From NCBI GenBank assembly GCA_011773845.1, contig WVWV01000131.1:17770-56448 (forward strand): a DNA stretch of 38,679 nucleotides. The letters run 5' to 3'. The notes beneath the pieces were generated by a model that was not told the origin of the DNA, searched no databases, and worked only from the letters and a program-made list of their open reading frames with translations. Below are positions 8,301 through 17,170 of the stretch, piece after piece. This DNA comes from Lysobacterales bacterium. Lineage in GTDB: Bacteria; Pseudomonadota; Gammaproteobacteria; Xanthomonadales; SZUA-36. Numbering within the stretch: the first letter of the stretch is position 1; each line of letters starts with the position of its first letter. Position numbers and translations under genes: made by a program.

Positions 8301-9482
8301 ATGCTGCGGGAATGGTTGATCGTCCTGCGGGCGATGCCGATGGGAGGACAGCGTCTGCTGAACGCCCTGCACGCTTGCGGGGGCATCCGGCAGCTGGTCG
8401 CCGCGCCCGCTGCGCAGTTGCGCCAACTCGGGCTTGCGCCCACCACCGTGGCGGCGATCCGCAGGCCCGATGCGGCACGCATCGCCGCCGACCAGCGCTG
8501 GCTGAACCAGGCCAATCGGCACCTCATCACCTGGGACCAACCCGCATATCCGGCGCTGCTGAGACAGGCGCCCTCGCCGCCCGCCGCCCTGTTCGTCGAA
8601 GGCGAACCGGCCCTCTTGTGGCAGCCGCAGCTGGCCATCGTGGGCAGCCGCAAGCCGACTGCCGGGGGTCTCGACCATGCACGGGCCTTCAGCCGTGCGA
8701 TGAGCCGGCGCGGGTTTGCCGTGACCAGCGGGCTGGCCAGCGGGATCGACTCGGCGGCACATGCGGCGGCCCTGGATGTCGGCGGCACCACCCTGGCGGT
8801 GATGGGTACCGGGCCAGATCGGATATACCCGGCCAGCAGTACCCGCCTGGCCGAACGCATCGTGCGCGGTGGAGCGCTGGTGAGCGAGTTGCCACCAGGG
8901 CAGCCGCCGCGCAAGGCACATTTTCCGGCCCGCAACCGGATCATCGCGGGGTTGAGCCTGGGGGTGCTGGTGGTGGAGGCCGGGCTCGGGAGCGGCTCCC
9001 TGATCACGGCTCGGCTGGCAGCGGAGCAAGGTCGCGAGGTGTTCGCGGTACCCGGCTCACTACGCAACCCCATGGCCCGCGGTTGTCATCGGCTGATTCG
9101 CGACGGGGCGATGTTGGTGGAGGATCCCGACGACATGGTGGCCGAACTGCGGCCCGTGGCATCCGCGCTGGCCATCGCGCTGGGCGGCCAACTCCTGCCC
9201 GAAGACCGCGAGCGCGCGCCGGGGCCGTCGTGGCCATCGAGCTGCGCTGAAATGCCGGACATGATGGCGGACCCGGATTACCGCCGGCTATGGGCGGTGC
9301 TCGGGCACGACCCGAAGCCTGTGGATTGCCTGGTCACGCAGTCCGGGCTGCGGGTGCAGGCGGTCTCGTCGATGTTGCTGATGCTGGAGTTGCGCGGCCA
9401 GGTCGAGGTCTTCGAAGGTGCGAAGTACGCGCGCCGCAATGCCGGTGTCGAGGGCGGGAAATCGGCCGAAAACCGCGGATAG
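8301..9482 (+). CDS. dprA: DNA-processing protein DprA
   Basis: DprA binds incoming single-stranded DNA and loads RecA during natural transformation. The protein has 393 residues. An N-terminal helix-hairpin-helix/SAM-like region (about 1-70) is followed by the extended Rossmann fold. Visible motifs include IVGSRKPTAGGLDHA, TSGLASGIDSAAHAAAL, VMGTGPDRIYPASS, FPARNRIIAGLS and EAGLGSGSLITARLA. The C-terminal winged helix (about 320-385) ends in LRVQAVSSMLLMLELRGQVE. The ATG at 8301 has a G-rich ribosome-binding site (GAGGGGG). It follows tsaP after a strong hairpin and precedes smg, the usual gammaproteobacterial order. No other competence gene is present here, so transformation ability cannot be judged. 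Confidence 0.96.
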   Translation: MLREWLIVLRAMPMGGQRLLNALHACGGIRQLVAAPAAQLRQLGLAPTTVAAIRRPDAARIAADQRWLNQANRHLITWDQPAYPALLRQAPSPPAALFVEGEPALLWQPQLAIVGSRKPTAGGLDHARAFSRAMSRRGFAVTSGLASGIDSAAHAAALDVGGTTLAVMGTGPDRIYPASSTRLAERIVRGGALVSELPPGQPPRKAHFPARNRIIAGLSLGVLVVEAGLGSGSLITARLAAEQGREVFAVPGSLRNPMARGCHRLIRDGAMLVEDPDDMVAELRPVASALAIALGGQLLPEDRERAPGPSWPSSCAEMPDMMADPDYRRLWAVLGHDPKPVDCLVTQSGLRVQAVSSMLLMLELRGQVEVFEGAKYARRNAGVEGGKSAENRG

Positions 9483-9597
9483 GTTCCAATGGTTGAATTG
9501 TCGACCGATCTCATCCATGCTGCGCATGCAAAACGATGTGCGGCGTGACCGGCCGCGCGGGCATCGCCGGGACCCACGACCGAGCAGAGGGCGCTCC

Positions 9598-10074
9598 ATG
9601 AAAGAAAACGTACTCGACGTTCTGATGTTTTTGTTCGAGCGGTATTTTTACGACGAGCCAGAGCACGAGACGGATCGCGAGACCATGGAAGAAAACCTTC
9701 ACCAGGCGGGGTTCAGTAGCGCCGAGATTGCCAAGGCCTTCCATTGGCTGGACGGCCTCGCCGAGCAACGCCACCAACCGGAGCTCAACCTGCAGGCGGA
9801 CCGCCCCATCCGCGTGTACGTGAAGCGCGAGCTCGATCGCATGGACACCGAGTGCCGGGATTTCTTGATGTACCTCGAGAACATCGGCATTCTCGACGCC
9901 CTGCGACGTGAATTGGTGCTGGACCGGCTGTTGGCGCTGGAATCCGACGAAATCTCGCTTGAGGACGTGAAATGGGTGGTGTTGATGGTGCTGTTCAACC
10001 AGCCGGGCCAGGAAGCCAATTACGCCTGGATGGAAGACCTCATGTTTGACAGCGAGCAGGAGTATCGGCACTAA
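9598..10074 (+). CDS. smg: Smg / DUF494 family protein
   Basis: Smg is a small conserved gammaproteobacterial protein of unknown molecular function that is usually encoded next to dprA. This copy has 158 residues and starts at the ATG at 9598 (KENVLDVLMFLFERYF). It has an acidic helical region (EPEHETDRETMEENLHQAGF) and ends with the conserved block WVVLMVLFNQPGQEANYAWM. No enzyme motif, signal peptide or membrane segment is visible. It ends in three consecutive in-frame TAA codons (10072-10080). A 115 bp gap with no further recognisable element separates it from dprA. Confidence 0.94.
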   Translation: MKENVLDVLMFLFERYFYDEPEHETDRETMEENLHQAGFSSAEIAKAFHWLDGLAEQRHQPELNLQADRPIRVYVKRELDRMDTECRDFLMYLENIGILDALRRELVLDRLLALESDEISLEDVKWVVLMVLFNQPGQEANYAWMEDLMFDSEQEYRH

Positions 10075-10099
10075 TAATAAGAAGAAGGCCTGGCCGCTT

Positions 10100-10136
10100 G
10101 CCCGGCTCCACGCGAGCCCCAACGGCTCGACCGGGC
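10100..10136. other. Compound GC hairpin in smg-topA gap
   Basis: In the 161 bp gap between smg and topA, GCCCGG (10100-10105) pairs with CCGGGC (10131-10136). These flank an inner stem CGAGCC (10113-10118) and GGCTCG (10124-10129) with loop CCAAC. There is no U-run, so it is not a standard terminator. It may be a transcript end or a topA leader element. I see no clear promoter hexamer pair upstream of the topA ATG at 10236. Confidence 0.4.
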
Positions 10137-10235
10137 CGTAACCGCGACCGGGTCAGGGGAACCCGAATCCAGTGGGCGACAGCGCAAGCCGGGCGGGCCC
10201 TCGGTGGTATACCCGGCTGATATTGATCGATCCGT

Positions 10236-12626
10236 ATGGCCAATAATTTGCTCATTGTAGAGTCGCCGGCCAAGGCGACCACGATCAACCGTTACCTCGG
10301 CGACGATTTCGAGGTACTGGCATCCTATGGGCATATCCGCGACCTGCCCTCCAAGGATGGCGCGGTGAACACGGACGAGCACTTCGCCATGCGCTACGAG
10401 CTGAGCGAAGGGAGCAAGAAGCACGTCGACCGCATCTGCAGCGCCGCCCGGCAGGCCGATGCAATCTACCTGGCCACCGACCTCGATCGCGAGGGTGAGG
10501 CCATTTCCTGGCATATCCACGAGATTCTGCGCGAGCGCGGGATCGCCCAGAACGTACCCTTCTATCGGGTCGAATTCTCGGAGATCACCCCGCGGGCGAT
10601 CGAGGAGGCCATGCGCAACCCGCGCGAGCTGTCAATGGACCTCGTCAACGCCCAGCAGGCGCGCCGGGCGCTCGATCACCTGGTCGGTTTCAACCTGTCG
10701 CCGCTGCTGTGGAAAAAGATCAAGACCGGCCTCTCGGCTGGCCGCGTGCAAAGCCCGGCGCTTCGGCTCATCGTGGAGCGCGAACGCGAGATCGAGCGGT
10801 TCAAAGCCCAGGAGTACTGGAGCATCGAGGCCGATCTGCTCAAGGACGACCAGCCGTTCGTCGCCAACCTGGTGCAGTTGGCGGGCCGGAAATTCCAGCA
10901 GTTCGACATTGGCGACGCACAACGCGCAGCGGAAGTGCGCGAGCGGCTGCTGGCCGCAGCAGGAGGGCAACTCAAGGCCGACCGGATCACCCGCAAGCAG
11001 CGCAAACGCAGGCCGGCGCCGCCCTTCATCACCTCCACCCTGCAACAGGATGCCGCGCGCAAGCTGAGATTCTCCGCGCAGCAGACCATGCGCATTGCCC
11101 AGCAACTGTACGAGGGTGTGCAGATCGAGGGAGTTCGGGAAGGCCTGATCACTTACATGCGGACCGACTCCGTGGCCCTGTCGCGGGACGCCTTGGGGGA
11201 TTTGCGCGGGCTGATCAGCTCGAAGTTCGGGCCCGATTATCTGCCGGAAAAACCGGTGTATTACAAGACCAAGTCGAAGAACGCCCAGGAGGCCCACGAA
11301 GCCATTCGGCCCACCTTCGCGGACCTCACCCCGGAGCGGGTCAAATCGTTCCTGTCCCCGGACCAGTTCAAGCTCTACGAACTGATCTGGAAGCGTGCCG
11401 TCGCAAGTCAGATGCGCCCGGCCCTGCTCGACACGGTTGCGGTGGAATTCGACTGTGGCACGGAGGGGGTATTCAGGGCCAATGGCTCCGTGATCACCTT
11501 CCCTGGTTTTCTCGCCATCTACGAGGTGAGCGTGCCGCAGGGCGAAGAGGAGCAGGAGCGCCGCCTGCCTTCGCTCGATGAGGGCGAGCGGGTGCAGTTG
11601 GCCGAGATTCGCGCCGAGCAGCACTTCACCGAACCCCCGCCGCGCTATTCCGAGGCCAGCCTGGTCAAGGCCCTGGAGGAGTACGGCATCGGCCGGCCTT
11701 CGACCTACGCCAGCATCATATCGACCCTGCTGCGGCGCAATTACGTGGTGCTCGATCGGCGCCGCTTCATACCAACCGACACGGGCCGGGTGGTGGAACG
11801 CTTCCTGGAAAACCACTTCGATCATTACGTGGATTACGAATTCACCGCGCGCCTGGAGGACGAGCTCGACGCCATCTCCCGCGGCGAGCGGGACTGGATC
11901 CCGGTGCTGGAGGAATTCTGGGAACCGTTCATCGGGCGGGTCCGGGAGAAGGAACAAAGCGTCAGTCGCGAGGAGGCAAAACAGACGCGTGTGCTGGGCA
12001 CGGATCCCAAGACAGGCAAGGAAGTGTCGGTGCGGCTCGGCCGGTATGGCCCCTACGCGCAGATTGGCACCCGCGAGGACGAGGACAAGCCGCAATTCGC
12101 GGGCCTGCGCAGCGGCCAGAGCCTCGAGACGATCGCCCTGGAGGAGGCGCTGGAGTTGTTCAAGCTGCCGCGCGACCTCGGTTTCACACCGGAAGGCGAG
12201 GAAGTGGCCGCCGGCATTGGCCGTTACGGCCCATTCATACGCTATGGCAAGAAATTCGTGTCCCTCAAGGAGGAGGATCCCCACACGGTGACGCTCGCGC
12301 GCGCCCTGGAACTGGTCGCGGAGAAGAAGGCGTTCGATGCCAACCGGGTCATTCGGCAGTTCGAGGGCACGGACATACAGGTGTTGAGGGGGCGCTACGG
12401 GCCGTACATCACCGATGGCGCGAAGAATGCCCGCGTGCCGAAGGACCGGGAACCCGAATCCCTCACGCAGCGGGAATGCGAGGAGTTGTTGGCCGCCGCT
12501 CCTGAGCGGAAGCGCGGGCGCAAGAAGGCGGTGCGTAAAAAAGCGGCCACCCGTGCGGGTGCGGGAAGGAAAAAGGCGGCCCGCAGCGCAGACTCCGAGC
12601 CGGCCCCCGCGACGCCGTCGGATTGA
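10236..12626 (+). CDS. topA: DNA topoisomerase I (type IA) with Toprim-associated C-terminal repeats
   Basis: TopA relaxes negatively supercoiled DNA through a covalent 5'-phosphotyrosine. The protein has 796 residues. The Toprim domain opens with NNLLIVESPAKATTINRYL and has the acidic triplet in ATDLDREGEAISWHI. The catalytic Tyr is Y307 in EGLITYMRTDSVALS. The core ends near residue 575. It has none of the Cys4 zinc ribbons found in enterobacterial TopA. The C-terminus carries repeated RYGPY/RYGPF modules (VRLGRYGPYAQIG, GIGRYGPFIRYG, LRGRYGPYITDG) and a Lys/Arg-rich tail (RKRGRKKAVRKKA), probably for DNA binding. tsaC starts 10 bp later. In E. coli this slot holds yrdD, a short topoisomerase-like zinc-ribbon gene. 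Confidence 0.97.
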   Translation: MANNLLIVESPAKATTINRYLGDDFEVLASYGHIRDLPSKDGAVNTDEHFAMRYELSEGSKKHVDRICSAARQADAIYLATDLDREGEAISWHIHEILRERGIAQNVPFYRVEFSEITPRAIEEAMRNPRELSMDLVNAQQARRALDHLVGFNLSPLLWKKIKTGLSAGRVQSPALRLIVEREREIERFKAQEYWSIEADLLKDDQPFVANLVQLAGRKFQQFDIGDAQRAAEVRERLLAAAGGQLKADRITRKQRKRRPAPPFITSTLQQDAARKLRFSAQQTMRIAQQLYEGVQIEGVREGLITYMRTDSVALSRDALGDLRGLISSKFGPDYLPEKPVYYKTKSKNAQEAHEAIRPTFADLTPERVKSFLSPDQFKLYELIWKRAVASQMRPALLDTVAVEFDCGTEGVFRANGSVITFPGFLAIYEVSVPQGEEEQERRLPSLDEGERVQLAEIRAEQHFTEPPPRYSEASLVKALEEYGIGRPSTYASIISTLLRRNYVVLDRRRFIPTDTGRVVERFLENHFDHYVDYEFTARLEDELDAISRGERDWIPVLEEFWEPFIGRVREKEQSVSREEAKQTRVLGTDPKTGKEVSVRLGRYGPYAQIGTREDEDKPQFAGLRSGQSLETIALEEALELFKLPRDLGFTPEGEEVAAGIGRYGPFIRYGKKFVSLKEEDPHTVTLARALELVAEKKAFDANRVIRQFEGTDIQVLRGRYGPYITDGAKNARVPKDREPESLTQRECEELLAAAPERKRGRKKAVRKKAATRAGAGRKKAARSADSEPAPATPSD

Positions 12627-12636
12627 GGCCGGGCCC

Positions 12637-13200
12637 ATGCGGCACTCGCTCGTGAGCGCCATCGAAGCTGCTGAACTCCTGCGTCGCGGAAAGTTGGTCG
12701 CCTATCCCACCGAGGCGGTGTTCGGCCTGGGGTGCGACCCGCGCAATGAATCCGCCATCAGGCAGTTGCTGGCACTCAAGCACCGCCCGCCCGAGGCGGG
12801 CCTCATTTTGATCGGCAGCGACCTGGCGCAGTTTACTCCCTGGATTGGCGAGGTAACCACCGAACAGCGGGCGCGGGCGCTGGAGACCTGGCCGGGACCG
12901 GTCACCTGGCTGTTTCCGAGGGCGCCGGGGGTCTCCGACCTGGTGGCCGGCGCGCACGATACCATCGCCATCCGGGTCACCGCGCATGCGGCCAGCCGCG
13001 CGCTCTGCGAGGCGTTCGGCGGGGCGGTTGTGTCCACCAGTGCCAACCCGCATTCGGCGCCGCCGGCGCGCAGCGCGGGCGAGGTCGAGATCTATTTTGG
13101 CAGTTTCATCGGGGGCATCCTGGAGGGCGCGCTGGGCGGGCGCCAACAGCCCAGCGAGATCCGGGACCTCAGGACCGGCCGGGTGGTGCGCGAGGCCTAG
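12637..13200 (+). CDS. tsaC: Threonylcarbamoyl-AMP synthase TsaC
   Basis: TsaC (YrdC/RimN) makes threonylcarbamoyl-AMP from Thr, bicarbonate and ATP for t6A37 modification of ANN-decoding tRNAs. The ATG at 12637 gives 187 residues, the short form without the Sua5 C-terminal domain. Motifs include KLVAYPTEAVFGLGCDP at the N-terminus, the nucleotide-binding LALKHRPPEAGLILIG, WPGPVTWLFP, and VVSTSANPHSAPPA. It lies between topA and hemF on the same strand; its stop TAG is directly followed by the hemF ATG. The partner tsaD is in the same window at 31400-32428; tsaB and tsaE are not. Confidence 0.96.
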   Translation: MRHSLVSAIEAAELLRRGKLVAYPTEAVFGLGCDPRNESAIRQLLALKHRPPEAGLILIGSDLAQFTPWIGEVTTEQRARALETWPGPVTWLFPRAPGVSDLVAGAHDTIAIRVTAHAASRALCEAFGGAVVSTSANPHSAPPARSAGEVEIYFGSFIGGILEGALGGRQQPSEIRDLRTGRVVREA

Positions 13201-14115
<915 letters not shown>

Positions 14116-14144
14116 GGGCAGCCCGGCCACGGCGCACCCGGCGC

Positions 14145-14174
14145 AAAAAAAACCCCGGAAGCGAACTTCCGGGG
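14145..14174 (-). terminator. Intrinsic terminator downstream of polA
   Basis: On the minus strand a perfect 9-bp stem CCCCGGAAG/CTTCCGGGG (14174-14153) with a TTCG tetraloop is followed by eight T (14152-14145). It is the strongest intrinsic terminator in the window. It ends polA transcripts or the candidate small RNA, 172 bp past the polA stop. In the plus direction the stem lacks a U-tail, so it would not terminate hemF efficiently. Confidence 0.88.
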
Positions 14175-14270
14175 CGAATCAGGATTCGGTAATAAAGGGG
14201 GGACTGACCGAATCCGTCGTTCGGCCCGTCCAGGGAGGGGTACGGGCCTCGCTGAATGACTCAGCGTAAC
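14145..14270 (-). ncRNA. Candidate small RNA downstream of polA, sX13/Spot 42 position
   Basis: The 230 bp gap between hemF and polA contains four hairpins in series on the polA strand. H1 is CGCTGA/TCAGCG (14266-14250). H2 has stem GGCCCGT/ACGGGCC (14248-14223) and loop ACCCCTCCCTGG. H3 has stem GGATTCGGT/ACCGAATCC (14215-14182) and loop CAGTCCCCCCTTTATT. H4 has stem CCCCGGAAG/CTTCCGGGG with loop TTCG (14174-14153), followed by eight T. H2 and H3 therefore present C-rich, anti-Shine-Dalgarno-like loops, and H4 with its U-tail is a typical Hfq-RNA 3' end. From memory, Spot 42 (enterics), ErsA (Pseudomonas) and sX13 (Xanthomonas, about 115 nt, C-rich loops) lie next to polA. The 5' end is a guess, as I find no strong -10/-35 pair. 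It could instead be only the polA 3' UTR. Confidence 0.6.
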
Positions 14271-14345
14271 TTTGAGACAATTTTCAGCGCCGGGAGTTCA
14301 GCCGGGTTGCCGGCGGATGCGCGCTGCAGGCGGGCAGGCGCCCTG

Positions 14346-17036
14346 CTAGTGGGCGCTGTCCCAATCGGCTCCGCTGCCGGCCTCCACCACCAGCGGCACC
14401 TCGAGCCTGGCGGCCTTCGCCATGCGTTGCACGACGCCCTCGCTCACCGCTTCCAGCTCCTCGCGTGGCACTTCGAGCACCAGTTCATCGTGCACCTGCA
14501 TGACCAGGTGCGCTGCGGGATGCGCCTGCGTCAGCCACCGGTCCACCTCCAGCATGGCCTGTTTGATGATGTCGGCCGCCGTTCCCTGCATGGGCGCATT
14601 GATGGCGGCGCGTTCCGCGGCCTGGCGGCGTTGCAGGTTGCCGGCGTGAATGTCCGGCAGGTAGAGCCGCCGGCCCCTCAGGGTCTCCACGAAACCCTGG
14701 TCGCGGGCTTGCTGCCGGGTGCGTTCCATGAACTCGGCCACGCCGGGATAACGCTCGAAATAGGTGTCGATATAGGCCTGCGCTTCAGCCCGGCCGATAT
14801 CCAGCTGGCGTGACAGGCCGAACGCGGACATGCCGTACATCAGGCCGAAATTGATGGCCTTGGCGGCGCGGCGTTGATCGGCGGAGACCTCGTCGTACGG
14901 CGTTCCGAACACCTCTCCGGCGGTGGCGCGGTGAATGTCGACGCCCTGCTGAAACGCTTCCAGCAGGCCCGGGTCGCCGGAAAAATGGGCCATGATGCGC
15001 AATTCGATCTGCGAGTAGTCGCAGGCCAGGATGCGCTGCCCGCGCGGCGCGATGAAGGCCTTGCGGATGCGGCGCCCCTGGGGGGTCCGGATGGGGATGT
15101 TCTGCAGGTTGGGGTTGGCCGATGACAGGCGGCCGGTGGCGGCAACCGCCTGATGATAGGAGGTGTGCACGCGGCCGGTCTCCGGGTTGATCTGCTCCGG
15201 CAGGCGGTCCGTGTAAGTCGACTTCAGCTTGGAGAGCGAGCGGTATTCGAGGATCAGCTGCGGCAGTTCGTACTCGCCGGCCAGCTCCTGCAGTACATCT
15301 TCCGCGGTCGAAGCCTGGCCCTTGGGGGTCTTGCGCAGCACCGGCAGCTCCAGCTTGTCGAACAGGATGTCCTGCAACTGCTTGGGCGAGCCGAGGTTGA
15401 ACGCCTGTCCGGCCGCCTCGTGCGCACGGTGCTCGAGGTCCGCCATCTGGGCCGCCAGCTCGCGGCCTTGGGCGGCAAGCAGCTCGCCGTCGATCAGGAC
15501 CCCGCGCTGCTCCATCCGCGCCAGCACCGGTATCAGGGGCACCTCCAGTTCCCTCAGCAGGCTCGCCAGCGTGGGGTTCTCCTGCAGGCGGGGCCAGAGA
15601 TGCTCGTGCAGCTGCAAGGTGATGTCGGCGTCTTCGGCCGCGTAATGCCCGGCGGTTTCCACCTCGACCTGGCTGAACGGGATCTGCTTGGCGCCCTTGC
15701 CGGCGATGTCCTCGTAGTGGGTCGTCTGCCGGCCGAGGTACTTCAGCGCCAGCGAATCCATGTCGTGCCGGCTGCCGGTGCTGTTCAGCACATAGGATTC
15801 GAGCATGGTATCGAAGGCCACCCCGCCGATGGTCAGGCCGTAGCGGGACAGCACGTTCATGTCGTATTTGATGTGCTGCCCGACCTTCGCGGGGTGCTCC
15901 GCTTCCAGCAGGCTGCGCAGGGCTGCCAGCACCTCGTTGCGCGGCAACTGCGCGGGCGCGCCCGGATAGTCATGGGCCAGGGGCACGTAGGCCGCCTCCC
16001 CGGCGTGCGTGGCGAAGCTCAGGCCCACCAGGTCCGCACGCATGGGGTCGAGGTCCGAGGTCTCGGTATCGAAGGCGAACAGATCGGACGCCCCCAGGCG
16101 CTCGATCCAGCGTGCCAGTTCCGATGCATCGGTCACCAGCTGATAGTCGGCGGCGCCCGCGACCGGGTCCTCGGCGCCCAATTCCTGTAGCCAGCTGCTG
16201 AACTCATAGCGCTCGAGGAACGCGCGCAATGCGGATTCATCGACGGCCTCGCGGCGCAGCTCGCCCGGCGAGGTCTCCAGCTCGACATCGTGCCGGATGC
16301 GCGCCAGCTCGCGGGACAGCGGCAGCTTCGCCAGCGCGGCGCGCAGGTTCTCGCCGATCTTGCCGCTGATGTCGTCGGCCTGCGCCATCACCGTATCCAG
16401 ATCGCCATGCTGCTGCAGCCACCTGGAGGCGGTCTTCGGTCCGCACTTCTCCACGCCCGGGATGTTGTCCGACTTGTCGCCGGTGAGCGCCAGGTAGTCC
16501 ACGATCTGCTCCGGTCGCACGCCGAACTTGTGCTCCACCGCCTCGGCATCCAGGGTGGTGTCGGTCATGGTGTTGACGAGCGTGGTGTGGGGGCTGACCA
16601 GTTGCGCCAGGTCCTTGTCGCCGGTGGAGATGACGACATCCATGCCCGCCGCCTCGGCGCGTGCGGCCAGCGTGCCGATCACGTCATCGGCCTCCACGCC
16701 GGGAACCTGCAGCAGCGGCAGGCCGAGAATGCCCACCAGTTCCAGGATTGCTTCCACCTGGCGGCGCAGTTCCTCCGGCATGGGTGGCCGGTGGGCCTTG
16801 TATTCGGGGTACATGCGGTGGCGGAACGTGGGCCCCGGGGCATCGAACACCACCGCGATGTGCTCGGGCTGCGCCTCGTTGAGCAGGCGACGCAGCATGT
16901 TGGCCACGCCCAGCAACGCGCCGGTCGGCTCGCCTGCGGAATTGGTCAGGTTGGGCAGTGCGTGGAAGGCCCGGTACAGATAGGAGGACCCGTCGATCAG
17001 GTAGATCGGGGAACGGCTTGCGTGCGGGTCATTCAT
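14346..17036 (-). CDS. polA: DNA polymerase I
   Basis: Pol I does Okazaki fragment maturation and repair synthesis. The ATG at 17036 gives 896 residues. The 5' nuclease domain (about 1-290) begins with PIYLIDGSSYLYRAFHALPN and has VEADDVIGTLAARA, ISTGDKDLAQLV and GDKSDNIPGVEKCGPKTA. The 3'-5' proofreading domain keeps its acidic motif (FAFDTETSDLDP), unlike some Pol I proteins. Polymerase motifs are A DYSQIELRIMAHFSGDP, B RRAAKAINFGLMYGMSAFGL and C QVHDELVLEV. It is divergent from the DUF2782 gene over a 134 bp gap with two palindromes. Downstream lie the candidate small RNA and a terminator. engB, often adjacent to polA, is 3.5 kb away. Confidence 0.98.
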   Translation of the reverse strand: MNDPHASRSPIYLIDGSSYLYRAFHALPNLTNSAGEPTGALLGVANMLRRLLNEAQPEHIAVVFDAPGPTFRHRMYPEYKAHRPPMPEELRRQVEAILELVGILGLPLLQVPGVEADDVIGTLAARAEAAGMDVVISTGDKDLAQLVSPHTTLVNTMTDTTLDAEAVEHKFGVRPEQIVDYLALTGDKSDNIPGVEKCGPKTASRWLQQHGDLDTVMAQADDISGKIGENLRAALAKLPLSRELARIRHDVELETSPGELRREAVDESALRAFLERYEFSSWLQELGAEDPVAGAADYQLVTDASELARWIERLGASDLFAFDTETSDLDPMRADLVGLSFATHAGEAAYVPLAHDYPGAPAQLPRNEVLAALRSLLEAEHPAKVGQHIKYDMNVLSRYGLTIGGVAFDTMLESYVLNSTGSRHDMDSLALKYLGRQTTHYEDIAGKGAKQIPFSQVEVETAGHYAAEDADITLQLHEHLWPRLQENPTLASLLRELEVPLIPVLARMEQRGVLIDGELLAAQGRELAAQMADLEHRAHEAAGQAFNLGSPKQLQDILFDKLELPVLRKTPKGQASTAEDVLQELAGEYELPQLILEYRSLSKLKSTYTDRLPEQINPETGRVHTSYHQAVAATGRLSSANPNLQNIPIRTPQGRRIRKAFIAPRGQRILACDYSQIELRIMAHFSGDPGLLEAFQQGVDIHRATAGEVFGTPYDEVSADQRRAAKAINFGLMYGMSAFGLSRQLDIGRAEAQAYIDTYFERYPGVAEFMERTRQQARDQGFVETLRGRRLYLPDIHAGNLQRRQAAERAAINAPMQGTAADIIKQAMLEVDRWLTQAHPAAHLVMQVHDELVLEVPREELEAVSEGVVQRMAKAARLEVPLVVEAGSGADWDSAH

Positions 17037-17071
17037 GCCATGCGTGGTCCGAAATCGGGTTCGCCGGTCTG

Positions 17072-17116
17072 GTATGCTGAGCATACTCAAAGCCATGACC
17101 ATGATACAGGTCATGG
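17072..17116. promoter_or_regulatory. Two palindromes in the polA/DUF2782 divergent promoter region
   Basis: The 134 bp gap between divergent polA and the DUF2782 gene holds two perfect inverted repeats. The first is GTATGC-TGA-GCATAC (17072-17086). The second is CCATGACC (17093-17100), an 8-nt spacer, and GGTCATGG (17109-17116). Both look like dimeric regulator sites placed to act on either gene. The regulator is not identifiable from the sequence. Confidence 0.45.
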
Positions 17117-17170
17117 GTGTTGCGGAATCGCTGTGGAATTCTGGTGATGTGTGCACGGAGAGCGCGAGAC

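Noticed and set aside
6994-8478. 494-codon minus-strand frame over tsaP
   Set aside because: It is antisense to a gene with a clear signal peptide and LysM domain, and no start signals support it.
10632-12662. 676-codon open frame on the minus strand opposite topA
   Set aside because: It mirrors topA in a high-GC genome, has no recognisable domain, and topA on the plus strand is unmistakable.
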